DNA of 55,219 bases from Actinacidiphila oryziradicis (GTDB lineage Bacteria; Actinomycetota; Actinomycetes; Streptomycetales; Streptomycetaceae): NCBI RefSeq assembly GCF_005047355.1, contig NZ_SUMC01000057.1:1-55219 (forward strand), in the 5' to 3' direction. The translations under genes and the position numbers were made by a program. The notes below the pieces were generated by a model. It ran no database searches, had not been told where the DNA came from, and saw only the letters and a program-made list of their open reading frames with translations. Shown here piece after piece: positions 8,748-17,629 of the stretch (positions are counted from its first letter, which is position 1; each line of letters begins with the position of its first letter).

Positions 8748-9878
8748 ATGGCCGTCTCCAAGGTGCTCGTCGTCGGTGGCGGCGTCACCGGCAGCGTGCT
8801 GTCGCTGGCCCTCGCCCGGCGCGGCGTCGACGTCGACCTCGTTGAGATATCCCCGCAGTGGATCGGTGTCGGGCACGGCATCACCGTGCACGGCAACGCT
8901 CTCAAGGCGCTGCGTGAGGTCGGGGTGCTCGACAGGGTGCTGGAACAGGCGGTGCCGTTCGACCTGTTGCGGATGCGGCACGCGGACGGCTCGCTGATCG
9001 CCGAGGTGCCCACGCCCCGGACCGGCGGCCCTGATCTCCCTGCCACGGTCGGTTCGCTGCGCTCCGCGCTCCAGGACGCGCTGTGCGACGCGGTGTACGC
9101 GGCAGGGGTCACCGTACGGCTGGGACTGAGCGCCGACGCCTTCGACCAGTCCCCCGAGCACGTGGATGTCACCTTCACCGACGGCACGGGCGGCCGTTAC
9201 GAGCTGGTGGTCGGCGCCGACGGGCTGAAGTCCCGCATCCGCTCGCTGATCGGCATCGAGACGAAGCCACAGCCGGTCGGCATGAGCATTTTCCGGGTCG
9301 TGGCGGACCGGCCGGCCGAGATGGACTGCGCGGAGGTGTACTACGGCGGCCCCCGCTACAAGGCCGGCTACAGCCCGATCTCCGCGGACAAGTGCTACGC
9401 GTATCTGCTGGACGAGAATCTCGACGAGTCCCTGGTCGGCCCGCGTGCCCCGCTGGCGCTGCTGCGGGAGCGGGGCGCCGGGTACGGCGGCACCTGGGGG
9501 CGGATCCTGCGGTCGCTGCCGCAGGACACGGCGGTGGACTACCGCTGGATCGAGGCCGTCCTGGTGGAAAGTCCGTGGTACCGCGGCCGGGTGATCGTCA
9601 TCGGAGATGCCGCGCACGCCTGCCCGCCGCTGATCGCCCAGGGAGCGGCGATGTGCGCGGAGGACGCGGTGGTGCTCGCCGAACTCCTCACCGGGGACGG
9701 GGACAGCCCGGTGGAGACCGTGCTCAAGGACTTCATGGCCCGCCGGATGCCCCGGGTCCGGGTGGTGCTGGACAACTCGTTGCAGCTGGCCGAGTGGGAG
9801 ATCCGCCCCGGGACACCCGGTGCCGATCCGGCCCGGATCATGTCCGAGACGCTGTCCTTCCTTCAGGCGGACGCGTGA
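8748..9878 (+). CDS. FAD-dependent aromatic-type monooxygenase
   Basis: 376 residues, group A flavoprotein monooxygenase family (PHBH-like). The dinucleotide loop is VVGGGVTGS at the N-terminus, the DG motif is VVGADGLKSRIR in the middle, and the GD motif is VIVIGDAAHACPPLIAQGAA near residue 285. Such enzymes hydroxylate phenolic acids using NAD(P)H and O2, which would supply a diol for the dioxygenase at 6464-7399. It opens the plus-strand operon, and its stop overlaps the next GTG start (GTGA). The C-terminus ends soon after the helix following the GD motif, so no thioredoxin-like extension is present. Confidence 0.9.
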   Translation: MAVSKVLVVGGGVTGSVLSLALARRGVDVDLVEISPQWIGVGHGITVHGNALKALREVGVLDRVLEQAVPFDLLRMRHADGSLIAEVPTPRTGGPDLPATVGSLRSALQDALCDAVYAAGVTVRLGLSADAFDQSPEHVDVTFTDGTGGRYELVVGADGLKSRIRSLIGIETKPQPVGMSIFRVVADRPAEMDCAEVYYGGPRYKAGYSPISADKCYAYLLDENLDESLVGPRAPLALLRERGAGYGGTWGRILRSLPQDTAVDYRWIEAVLVESPWYRGRVIVIGDAAHACPPLIAQGAAMCAEDAVVLAELLTGDGDSPVETVLKDFMARRMPRVRVVLDNSLQLAEWEIRPGTPGADPARIMSETLSFLQADA

Positions 9879-10870
9879 TAATCGACTTCCACGGGCACCT
9901 GGCCGTGCCCACCGCGGATGCCCTGGTGGCCGGTGCGCCGGGTTTCGCGGCGGAGCTCGCGGACGAGCGGCTGGCGCACTCCCCGGAGAGCCTGATCGCC
10001 AACCAGGACCAGCTCGCCCGGCTGCGCCCCAAACTGACGGACGTGGCCGCCCGGCTGGACGACCTGGACGCCATGGGCGTGGCCGCGCAGGTCGTGGGGC
10101 CCATGCCGATGCACCACTACTGGGCCGGCCGGGAGCTGGCCGGACGCCTGGCGCGCACCACCAACGAGGCCGTGGCCGAGCACTGTGCCGCCGCCCCGGA
10201 CCGGCTGCACGGCCTCGGTACGGTCCCGCTCCAGCACCCGCGCCTGGCCGCCGCCGAGCTGTCGAGGGCCGTGACGGAGTACGGGCTGCGCGGGATCAGC
10301 GTCTCCACCACCGTCGACGGCCGGGAGCTGGCGGACCCGGCGCACGACCCGGTGTGGGCGCGGGCCGAGGAGCTGGACGCCCTTGTCTTCCTGCACCCCT
10401 GGGGGTGCTCGCTCGGCGAGCGGCTGGCGACCCGCTATCTCGGCAACACGGTGGGGCAGCCCGTCGAGACGACGGTGGCGCTCTCCCATCTGATCTTCGC
10501 CGGTGTGCTGGACCGCTTCCCCGGGCTGCGGCTGGTCGTGGCCCACGGCGGCGGCTATCTGCCGACGTACATCGGCCGCTCCGACCACGCCTGGCAGGTA
10601 CGCCCGGACGCCCGCGGCTGCGCGCTTCCGCCGAGCGGTTATCTGCGCCGGCTGTGGTTCGACGCGCTCGTCTACACGCCGCAGGCCCTGCGGCACCTGG
10701 TCGACGCGGTCGGCGCCGACCGGATCGTGCTGGGCACCGACTACCCGTTCGACATGGGCGTCACCGATCCGGTGGAGCGGCTGGACGCGGCGCGGCTCGG
10801 TCCGGCGGACCATGCGGCGATCGCGGGCGGCAATGCCATGGAACTCCTCTCGAAGGGACACCAGCGATGA
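9875..10870 (+). CDS. Amidohydrolase-2 family metal-dependent hydrolase/decarboxylase
   Basis: 331 residues, TIM-barrel amidohydrolase of the ACMSD / gamma-resorcylate decarboxylase group. The metal ligands expected for the group are visible: H6 and H8 (D-F-H-G-H), H174 (FLHPWG), H224 (VAHGGG) and D289 (GTDYPFD). Members mostly decarboxylate aromatic or ring-opened acids without a cofactor. The GTG start overlaps the preceding stop (GTGA), and the stop overlaps the next ATG (ATGA), so it is tightly coupled in the plus-strand operon. Decarboxylation of a ring acid before or after cleavage is the likeliest role; hydrolase activity cannot be excluded. Confidence 0.88.
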   Translation: MIIDFHGHLAVPTADALVAGAPGFAAELADERLAHSPESLIANQDQLARLRPKLTDVAARLDDLDAMGVAAQVVGPMPMHHYWAGRELAGRLARTTNEAVAEHCAAAPDRLHGLGTVPLQHPRLAAAELSRAVTEYGLRGISVSTTVDGRELADPAHDPVWARAEELDALVFLHPWGCSLGERLATRYLGNTVGQPVETTVALSHLIFAGVLDRFPGLRLVVAHGGGYLPTYIGRSDHAWQVRPDARGCALPPSGYLRRLWFDALVYTPQALRHLVDAVGADRIVLGTDYPFDMGVTDPVERLDAARLGPADHAAIAGGNAMELLSKGHQR

Positions 10871-11793
10871 CATCGGGGCCGATCGAGGAGGAACTGGCAA
10901 AAGCCCGGTCCGCGTACCGCAACCGGGGACGCTGGGGCGAGGACGATGTGCTGGGCACCCTCAATTTCCTCGATGACGCCAAACGCGCCCATGCCGCGAG
11001 TCTGGTACGGCGTGGCAGGCCGATATCGCTCGCCCAGGAGTGCAACGGCAACGGCCCGCAGCGCGGCTTCCGGGGCCGGATCAGCCCCGTCCGCTTCAAG
11101 GAGTCCGGGGTCGACGCCGCCGCCGGCCACATCGTCATGTCCTTGCAGGCCGGCACCCGGTGGGACGGCCTCGGCCACATCCATGACCGCGAGCAGCCGT
11201 GGAACGGCCGCCCCTGCACCGTCGTGGACGGCTCCGGGGACACCGTCACCGGCATCGAGCACATGGCGGACGCCTTCGTCGGCCGGGGAGTGCTGCTTGA
11301 CGTCGGCCGGGTGGTCGGCGAGGACGGCAGAGAGCTGCCCGACGGATTCGCGATCCGCGAGGAGCATCTGCGGGCCACGATCGAGGCGCAGGGCGCCACT
11401 TCCACCGTGCGCCGCGGCGACATCGTGCTGATCCGCACCGGCCGGCTCGCCAGATGCCGCCGGCTGGGTGACTGGGGCGAGTACACGGGCGGCCCCGCCC
11501 CCGGCCTGTCCTTCACCACCCTGGGCTGGCTGCACCGCACCGAGATCGCCGCGGCGGCCACCGACACCTGGGGCTTCGAGGTCCGGCCGTACGAATTCCC
11601 CGGCCATGTCATGGCCCCGCTGCACCAGATCGCGATCCCCGACATGGGCCTGCCGCTCGGCGAGATGTTCGACCTGGAGGGGCTGGCCGGCGAGTGCGCC
11701 GCCGACGGGGTCTATGAATTCCTGCTGGTCGCCGCCCCGCTGCCGGTCACCGGCGCGGTCGGAGCCCCCGTCAACCCCATTGCCTTCAAGTGA
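10867..11793 (+). CDS. Cyclase-family metal-dependent hydrolase (kynurenine formamidase/isatin hydrolase superfamily)
   Basis: 308 residues. The family's usual metal motif HxGTHxDxPxH appears here as QAGTRWDGLGH (Q94, G96, T97, R98, D100, H104), so two canonical His positions are replaced. The longer, about 300-residue branch of the family, as I recall it, often has such a GTxWD motif. The canonical branch hydrolyses amide or cyclic amide bonds, as in formylkynurenine or isatin; the reaction of this branch is not established. The gene is translationally coupled on both sides (ATGA, GTGA) in the plus-strand catabolic operon. A ring-opening or lactone/amide hydrolysis step is inference. Confidence 0.82.
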   Translation: MTSGPIEEELAKARSAYRNRGRWGEDDVLGTLNFLDDAKRAHAASLVRRGRPISLAQECNGNGPQRGFRGRISPVRFKESGVDAAAGHIVMSLQAGTRWDGLGHIHDREQPWNGRPCTVVDGSGDTVTGIEHMADAFVGRGVLLDVGRVVGEDGRELPDGFAIREEHLRATIEAQGATSTVRRGDIVLIRTGRLARCRRLGDWGEYTGGPAPGLSFTTLGWLHRTEIAAAATDTWGFEVRPYEFPGHVMAPLHQIAIPDMGLPLGEMFDLEGLAGECAADGVYEFLLVAAPLPVTGAVGAPVNPIAFK

Positions 11794-13190
11794 GTGCCCC
11801 CGTGCGTGACAACCGATTCTCCGGCCGGCTCCACCTCCCCGGCGACGAGACCTACGAGCAGGCCCGCACCGGCCGGGTCTTCAACGCCCGCCGCCCCGGC
11901 CGGCTCCCCGCCGCCGTCCTGGAGGCGGGCTCCGAACAGGACGTGGTGGAGGGCGTCCGGCTGGCGGCCGAGCGCGGCTGGAAGGTCGCGGTGCGCTCCG
12001 GCGGCCACAGCTGGGCGGCCTGGAGCGTACGGGACCAGACGCTGCTGATCGATCTCGGCGGCTTCCGGGAGATCAGTTACGACCAGGAGACCGGCATCGC
12101 CACCGCCGCCCCCGCGGTCAAGGGCGGCGACGAACTCAACCCGTACCTGGCCACGTTCGGCCGCTTCTTCAACGGCGGCCACTGCCCGTCCGTCGGCATC
12201 GGCGGCTTCCTGCTCCAGGGCGGCCAGGGCTGGAACGCCCGGGGCTGGGGCTGGGCCGCCGAGAGCGTCGTCGCGATCGACGTGGTGACAGCGGAGGGCG
12301 AACTCGTCCGCGCCGACGCCGAGCGCAACAGCGACCTGTTCTGGGCGGCGCGGGGCGCGGGCCCGGGGTTCTTCGGCGTGGTCACCCGCTTCCACCTCAG
12401 AACCCGGCCGCTGCCCAGAGCCATGGCGCACACCGTGCACGCCTATCCCCTCCGCCTCTTCGACGAGGTCATGACCTGGCTGCACAACACCCACCACCAG
12501 GTGTCCGACCTCGTCGAGATCGTCGCCCTCACCCAGACCCCGCTGGAGCCGATCCCCGGCCACCCGGGCGGCCCGGTCCTCCTCGTCACCGGAGTGTCGA
12601 TGACCGACACCCCCGAGGAGGCGCGCGCCGCGCTCGCCCCGCTGCACGCCAATCCGTACGCGGACCAGGCGCTCTTCCGGGTCGAGGCCAAGCCCACGCC
12701 CCTCGCCGAGCACCTCGCCATGCAGCGCCTGGCCAACCCCGAGGGCCACCGCTACCTGGTGGACAACGCCTGGCTCCAGGGCACCGCCGAGGAGGTCGTC
12801 CCGGCGATCCGCCGGGCCTTCACCGAGCACCCCACGCCGCAGACCTTCACCATCTGGTTCAGCATGGCCCCGCTGCGCGAACTGCCCGACATGGCCTTCT
12901 CCCTGCAGACGGAGATCTACTCCGCCACCTACGTCATCTACCAGGACGAGGCGCGCGACGCCGAGTTGCGCGAATGGCTGGCGGCCGCGATGGCCGACAT
13001 GCAGCCGGTGACAGCGGGGCAGTACCTCGGCGACTGCGACTTCAGCGTCCGGCAGCTCAGGTTCATGGGCGACGAGCAGTGGGAGCGGCTGCGCCGGATC
13101 CGTGCCGACCGCGACCCGAAGGGCCTGTTCGCGGAGTACCTGACCGCCGGCGGCGCCCCCCTGAACACCAACCACTGGCAGCACCACTGA
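11790..13190 (+). CDS. Berberine-bridge-enzyme-like FAD oxidase, probably bicovalent flavin
   Basis: 466 residues, FAD-binding PCMH domain followed by a substrate domain. The His that usually links FAD is present (RSGGHSWAAW, H73), and the second linkage Cys is also there (GGHCPSVGIGG, C132), so the flavin may be held by two bonds as in BBE-like oxidases. The C-terminal segment keeps the D-P-K-G-L-F part of the BBE signature but ends in NTNHW. BBE-like enzymes oxidise alcohols, sugars or C-H bonds with O2. The GTG start overlaps the preceding stop. It is the fourth gene of the plus-strand catabolic operon, which is an unusual neighbour for ring-cleavage enzymes. Confidence 0.88.
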   Translation: MSAPVRDNRFSGRLHLPGDETYEQARTGRVFNARRPGRLPAAVLEAGSEQDVVEGVRLAAERGWKVAVRSGGHSWAAWSVRDQTLLIDLGGFREISYDQETGIATAAPAVKGGDELNPYLATFGRFFNGGHCPSVGIGGFLLQGGQGWNARGWGWAAESVVAIDVVTAEGELVRADAERNSDLFWAARGAGPGFFGVVTRFHLRTRPLPRAMAHTVHAYPLRLFDEVMTWLHNTHHQVSDLVEIVALTQTPLEPIPGHPGGPVLLVTGVSMTDTPEEARAALAPLHANPYADQALFRVEAKPTPLAEHLAMQRLANPEGHRYLVDNAWLQGTAEEVVPAIRRAFTEHPTPQTFTIWFSMAPLRELPDMAFSLQTEIYSATYVIYQDEARDAELREWLAAAMADMQPVTAGQYLGDCDFSVRQLRFMGDEQWERLRRIRADRDPKGLFAEYLTAGGAPLNTNHWQHH

Positions 13191-13204
13191 AGGAGCGACC
13201 ACCC

Positions 13205-14167
13205 ATGCGTTACGCCACCTACGAGTACGAGGGCACCGAGCGGTCGGGAGTGGTCCTGGGTGACGCGCTCCACCCGCTCCCCGAAGGGGTGACCCTGCTG
13301 GCGCTGATCCAGCAGGGCGGCGACGCCCTGCGCGAGGAGGGCCTCCGCGCCCTGACGCGTGCCGCCGCCGTCTCCGTGGAGCAGGTGCGGCTGCTGCCGC
13401 CGCTGACGCCGCCGAGCATCCGCGACTTCGTCGCCTTCGAGGCGCACATCGAGGGCGTGTCGCGCAGCCTCGACGGCCTGGAGTCGGTACCGGAGGTCTG
13501 GTACCGGGCGCCCGCCTTCTACTTCACCAACCCGCACGCGGCCGTCGGCGCCTACGACGGTGTGCCGATGCCGGCCGGCTGCTCGGTGCTCGACTTCGAG
13601 ACCGAGGTCGCGGCGGTGATCGGCCGCTCGGGCAAGGACCTCACCCCGGAGGAGGCCCGCGAGCACATCATCGGCTACACGGTCTTCAACGACTGGTCCG
13701 CCCGCGACCTGCAGAAGCCCGAGAAGGAGCTGGGCCTGGGCTTCTCCAAGGGCAAGGACTTCGCCAACACCCTCGGCCCCTGGCTGGTCACCGCCGATGA
13801 GCTGGAGCACCGCCGGGAAGCCGACGGCTACCTCGACCTGGAGATGACGGTGTCGCTGAACGGCACCCTGCTGGGCCGTGACACTCTCGCCAACGCCTCC
13901 TGGACCTTCGACGAGATGGTCGCGTACGCCTCCCGGGACACCTGGGTGCGCCCCGGCGACATCCTCGGCTCCGGGACCTGCGGCTGGGGCAGCCTCGCCG
14001 AGATCTGGGGCAGGGTGGGCGAGCGCACTCCCCCTCCGCTGGTCCCCGGCGACGAGGTGACCATGACGGTCGAGGGCATCGGCACCATCAGCAACCGCGT
14101 GCTGCCCGGTGCCCCGGCGCAGGTCCCGCCGAGGGCCCGCAAGCGCGGACGCACGCCCCGCCCCTGA
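13205..14167 (+). CDS. Fumarylacetoacetate hydrolase family protein (FAHD), second copy
   Basis: 320 residues. The FAHD metal site is in D-F-E-T-E-V-A-A-V-I-G, followed by G-Y-T-V-F-N-D-W-S-A-R-D, and a glycine-rich G-S-G-T-C-G-W-G loop lies near the end. The ATG follows AGGAG, 14 bases after the BBE-like gene. It closes the plus-strand operon. It differs clearly from the other FAHD gene of the island and resembles FAA-hydrolase proteins that hydrolyse acylpyruvates. The C-terminal dozen residues are basic (P-R-A-R-K-R-G-R). The precise substrate is unknown. Confidence 0.88.
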   Translation: MRYATYEYEGTERSGVVLGDALHPLPEGVTLLALIQQGGDALREEGLRALTRAAAVSVEQVRLLPPLTPPSIRDFVAFEAHIEGVSRSLDGLESVPEVWYRAPAFYFTNPHAAVGAYDGVPMPAGCSVLDFETEVAAVIGRSGKDLTPEEAREHIIGYTVFNDWSARDLQKPEKELGLGFSKGKDFANTLGPWLVTADELEHRREADGYLDLEMTVSLNGTLLGRDTLANASWTFDEMVAYASRDTWVRPGDILGSGTCGWGSLAEIWGRVGERTPPPLVPGDEVTMTVEGIGTISNRVLPGAPAQVPPRARKRGRTPRP

Positions 14168-14208
14168 AACGGGAGGGACGCGAGAGGCGGTGGGCGATTC
14201 ACCGCCGC

Positions 14209-14221
14209 GATACCTGGCATC
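14209..14221. promoter_or_regulatory. Candidate LysR-regulon palindrome upstream of the LysR gene
   Basis: GATACCTGGCATC; its reverse complement GATGCCAGGTATC differs at one base from the palindrome at 8460-8472 in the divergent catabolic promoter. It lies 180 bases before the LysR start, consistent with autoregulation. The surrounding 14168-14400 gap has no gene. Confidence 0.45.
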
Positions 14222-14400
14222 GCCTCTGCGTCCCGGCACATGAGAGTTACCTCAAACACCTGTCCGTGCCGGGAACCGGTCATTACGCTCACGTTTCACC
14301 GATGTGACAGGGTTGGAGGCCCGGCAGCAGGTGGGGCGACATCGGCACTCGACGCCGCCCCGGATACTGCCGGGCCCTTCAGGGCCGAAGGGATGCGTCC

Positions 14401-15372
14401 ATGAGTCTGGGAGCGATCGACCTCAACCTGCTGGTGGCCCTGGAGGCCCTGCTCGAGGACCGTAATGTGACCCACGCGGGGGTCCGGCTGTGCACCAGCC
14501 AGTCCGCGATGAGCGGCTCGCTGGCCCGTCTGAGACGCCACTTCAACGACGAGCTGCTGGTCCGGGTAGGTCGGGACTACGAGCTGACGCCGCTGGCCGA
14601 GCGGCTCCTGCCGGTGGTCCAGGAGACGCTCCGCAAGGCGGAGGAGGCACTGTCCCTCACCAAGCAGTTCGACCCGGCCCACAGCCACCAGCGGTTCTCC
14701 GTCGTGATGTCGGACTACACCATGTCGGTGTTCGTCAAGCCGCTGCTCCAGGAGCTCGCCCGTGAGGCGCCCGGCGTAAGGATCGACTTCCACCCGCTGG
14801 TCTTCGGGCAGCCCGAGAACGAGACGTATCTGCGCTGCCACGACATGATGATGGTCGCCCTCGGCTACAGCCTCCCGGGGATCAGCGAGACGGTCCTGCA
14901 CGACCGCTTCGTGTGCATCGTCGACCGCGACAACCCCCGGGTGCGGGACGGCCGCCTCTCGCTGCGCGACCTCGCCGAGATGCCGCACGCGGCAGCGGGC
15001 TTCGGGAAGAGCATCACCCCCGCGGACCGGCAGCTGGAGACCCTCGGCATCACCCCCCGGGTCCAGGTGAGCGCACCGGGTTTCAGCGTCCTGCCGATGC
15101 TCATCGCGGGCACCGATCTCGTCGCCCTGGTGCCCGAGCGGCTGGCCAGGCGGTACGAGCACCTGTCCGGCTGCCGTATCGTGCCGACGCCGTTCCCCGA
15201 CGTGCCGCTGGTGGAGGCCCTGTACTGGCACCACAAGCGGCACACCGACCCCGGCCACCGATGGCTGCGGGAAATGGTCGTCCGGGTCGGGGCCGAGCTG
15301 GACGTCGCGGAGAGTGCCGTCGTGACGCCGGCGCCGGCGCCGTCACAGCCGCCGCTGCTGTCCCTCGCCTGA
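14401..15372 (+). CDS. LysR-family transcriptional regulator of the catabolic island
   Basis: 323 residues. The N-terminal winged helix reads LNLLVALEALLEDRNVTHAG, followed by TSQSAMSGSLARLRRHFNDE, of the NodD/LinR-type LysR branch. The rest is the periplasmic-binding-like effector domain. GAAGGGA stands 7 bases before the ATG. It lies between the plus-strand degradation operon and an SDR gene on the same strand. LysR proteins normally respond to a pathway substrate or intermediate, so control of the neighbouring operons is likely. Palindromes related to each other occur before this gene and the three other transcription units. Confidence 0.9.
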   Translation: MSLGAIDLNLLVALEALLEDRNVTHAGVRLCTSQSAMSGSLARLRRHFNDELLVRVGRDYELTPLAERLLPVVQETLRKAEEALSLTKQFDPAHSHQRFSVVMSDYTMSVFVKPLLQELAREAPGVRIDFHPLVFGQPENETYLRCHDMMMVALGYSLPGISETVLHDRFVCIVDRDNPRVRDGRLSLRDLAEMPHAAAGFGKSITPADRQLETLGITPRVQVSAPGFSVLPMLIAGTDLVALVPERLARRYEHLSGCRIVPTPFPDVPLVEALYWHHKRHTDPGHRWLREMVVRVGAELDVAESAVVTPAPAPSQPPLLSLA

Positions 15373-15374
15373 TG

Positions 15375-15387
15375 GATGGCACCCATC
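15375..15387. promoter_or_regulatory. Candidate LysR-regulon site upstream of SDR
   Basis: GATGG-CAC-CCATC, a perfect 5-3-5 palindrome beginning 2 bases after the LysR stop codon and 75 bases before the SDR start. Its inner part matches the 8460 palindrome at 8 of 11 positions. A role in regulating the SDR gene is inference. Confidence 0.35.
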
Positions 15388-15461
15388 AACACTACGGATT
15401 TCCGGTGGGCCTCCGCCGTATCTAGCGTGAGGTGGGACAGCACCGACCGCTGGAGGAATCC

Positions 15462-16274
15462 GTGAGCCAGAGCCACAGCCGTCTGCAGGGCAGGACCGTC
15501 GTCGTGACCGGGGCAGCCCAGGGCCAGGGAGCGGCGGAGGTGGAGCTGCTGGCCCGGGAGGGCGCCACCGTCATCGCGACCGACCTCCTGGACGACGCCG
15601 GGGAGAAACTCGCCGGGCAACTGCGGGCCGACGGGCTTTCCGTGCACTACCGCCACCTCGATGTGGCGGAGCCCGGTGACTGGACGGCCCTGGTGGCGTG
15701 GCTCAGTGCCGGCCACCTCCCGCTGCACGGTCTGGTCAACAACGCCGGCATCCCCATGCGGCCCCGGCTCACCTCGGTGACGCTGGAGGACTGGAACCGG
15801 GCGTTCGCCGTCAACACCACCGGTCCGATGCTCGGCATCCAGGCCCTGGCCCCGCTGATGACGGGCCCGGCGGGTGGCTCGATCGTCAACATCGGTTCCG
15901 TCGCCGGGCTCACCGCGCATCACGCCGTCGCGTACACCGCCAGCAAGTGGGCCCTGCGCGGTCTCTCCAAGGTGGCCGCGCTCGAACTGGGCCCCCAGGG
16001 CATCCGGGTCAACACCGTCCACCCCGGCTACATCGAGACACCGCTGATGGCGAACGCCGCCACCGCCTTCACCGAGGCCCACCTCTCCCTCACCCCGCTG
16101 GGCCGTCCTGGCACGGTTGACGAAGTCGCGCCGCTCGTCGCCTATCTGCTGTCGGACGAGTCCGCGTACGTCACCGGCGCGGAAATCACCGTCGACGGCG
16201 GGTATGCCTCGCACGGTGGCACGAAGGCGATCATCAACGCGCTGGACGCCCAGGCGGCGCCCGGCCGGTCATGA
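15462..16274 (+). CDS. Short-chain dehydrogenase/reductase (SDR)
   Basis: 270 residues, classical SDR close to 3-alpha/20-beta-hydroxysteroid dehydrogenase types. The cofactor loop is TGAAQGQG, then NNAG, S in NIGSVAG, and YTASK; the C-terminal part has the usual V-T-G-A-E-I-T-V-D-G-G. The GTG start has GGAGGAA immediately upstream. It is downstream of the LysR gene with its own candidate regulatory palindrome. The last eight or so codons lie inside the first unit of a 254-bp tandem repeat, so the C-terminus A-Q-A-A-P-G-R-S may be partly repeat-derived. It presumably oxidises or reduces a pathway alcohol or ketone. Confidence 0.9.
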   Translation: MSQSHSRLQGRTVVVTGAAQGQGAAEVELLAREGATVIATDLLDDAGEKLAGQLRADGLSVHYRHLDVAEPGDWTALVAWLSAGHLPLHGLVNNAGIPMRPRLTSVTLEDWNRAFAVNTTGPMLGIQALAPLMTGPAGGSIVNIGSVAGLTAHHAVAYTASKWALRGLSKVAALELGPQGIRVNTVHPGYIETPLMANAATAFTEAHLSLTPLGRPGTVDEVAPLVAYLLSDESAYVTGAEITVDGGYASHGGTKAIINALDAQAAPGRS

Positions 16275-17005
16275 ACGGCCCTTCGCCACCGTGCCCGCTG
16301 CCGCGCGGCTGATGTCGCGAACTGCCGCTGACGCGGCGGGTCGCACCTCGCGGCGCTACCGACCGCATCCGATCCGCCGCCGGCACGGCAGACCCGAACG
16401 GAGGCGCTACTCGCGCGCTCCAGTGCCTTGCGATGCTCTCCCCCAGCCGTCGACCAGGAGGCACCCCCAGCGCGTCGGGCGCCCATGAGCGCCCGGAGAG
16501 GCCCGAGGCGGCGCCCGGCCGGTCACGAGCGGCCCTTCGCCACCGTGCCCGCTGCCGCGCGGCTGATGTCGCGAACTGCCGCTGACGCGGCGGGTCGCAC
16601 CTCGCGGCGCTACCGACCGCATCCGATCCGCCGCCGGCACGGCAGACCCGAACGGAGGCGCTACTCGCGCGCTCCAGTGCCTTGCGATGCTCTCCCCCAG
16701 CCGTCGACCAGGAGGCACCCCCAGCGCGTCGGGCGCCCATGAGCGCCCGGAGAGGCCCGAGGCGGCGCCCGGCCGGTCACGAGCGGCCCCTCGCCACCGT
16801 GCCCGCTACGGAGCAACTGATGTCACCCCAGCTGCTCCGCAGCAGGCAACGAGCTGCCCCCGGCTAACGCTGGAAGGTGCCCGCAGCGCGTCCGGGCCCG
16901 AACACAGCCGCTGCGCAAGCGCTCTGGCGCCTTGCGACGCCGCCCCCAGCACGGCGGACACACATGAACGGCCGGCGAGGCCCCAGGCGGCGCCCGGCCG
17001 GTCAT
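16252..17005. repeat. Tandem duplication with 254-bp units after the SDR gene
   Basis: Unit 1 is 16252-16505 and unit 2 is 16506-16759, nearly identical. Unit 3 (16760-16984) is shortened to 225 bp and diverged, and the first 21 or so bases recur at 16985-17005. Each unit starts with AGGCGGCGCCCGGCCGGTCA. Reading frames through the array shift at every unit because 254 is not a multiple of three, so no repeat protein is encoded. The first unit overlaps the end of the SDR coding region. The 16275-17083 gap otherwise has no gene. Confidence 0.85.
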
Positions 17006-17083
17006 GGGCGCAGCCGGACGAGCGCCACTGCCTCGGCCGGTAATTCATTTGCGCCGTCGCGGGGCGCCGCCCAGACTTTGCCG

Positions 17084-17599
17084 GTGCTGATCCGACGTGA
17101 GACTCCCGCCGACATCCCCGCTGTGCGCGCTGTCACCGGGGCCGCTTTCGCCAAGCCGGAGACTCCGGTGCCTGTCGAGGTCACCCTCCTTGATGCCCTG
17201 CGCACCTGCGACGGCTGGCTGCCCGCCTTGTCGCTCGTGGCGACCGGTGCCCAGGACGGGGTAATCGGGCATGTGGTGTGCACCCGCGGACACGTCGGAG
17301 CCGCCCCGGTCCTGGCCCTGGGCCCGCTCAGCGTGCACCCCGGCCACCAGGGCCGGGGGGTCGGCCTGGCGCTCGTGCACTCCGTGCTCGGCGCCGCGGA
17401 CGCGCTCGGCGAGCCGCTCGTCGCCCTCCTCGGCAGCCCGGCGTACTACCGCCGGTACGGCTTCCGCCCCAGCACGGAGTACGGCGTCATTGCGCCGGAC
17501 CCCGGCTGGGGCGGGTACTTCCAGGTCCGCCCCCTGGCCGCGTACCAGCCGGCCCTGCGGGGCGCCTTCGCGTACGCGGAGCCGTTCGACCGCGTCTGA
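17084..17599 (+). CDS. GNAT-family N-acetyltransferase
   Basis: 171 residues with the acetyl-CoA site in L-S-V-H-P-G-H-Q-G-R-G-V-G-L-A-L-V and the later Y-Y-R-R-Y-G-F-R motif. This type is close to putative acetyltransferases with a YhbS-like layout. There is no good ribosome site; a -10-like CAGACT lies 6 bases before the GTG at 17084, suggesting a leaderless transcript. An upstream in-frame start would run into the tandem repeat. It is unlikely to be part of the catabolic pathway. Confidence 0.8.
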   Translation: MLIRRETPADIPAVRAVTGAAFAKPETPVPVEVTLLDALRTCDGWLPALSLVATGAQDGVIGHVVCTRGHVGAAPVLALGPLSVHPGHQGRGVGLALVHSVLGAADALGEPLVALLGSPAYYRRYGFRPSTEYGVIAPDPGWGGYFQVRPLAAYQPALRGAFAYAEPFDRV

Positions 17600-17629
17600 G
17601 CTGGTGTCAGGGCACTTTCAGCGTTGGCG

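Noticed and set aside
16252..17005. Repeated reading frames and possible CRISPR-like array
   Set aside because: Units are 254 bp, far too long for CRISPR, and the frame shifts at each unit, so the apparent repeat proteins are shadows.
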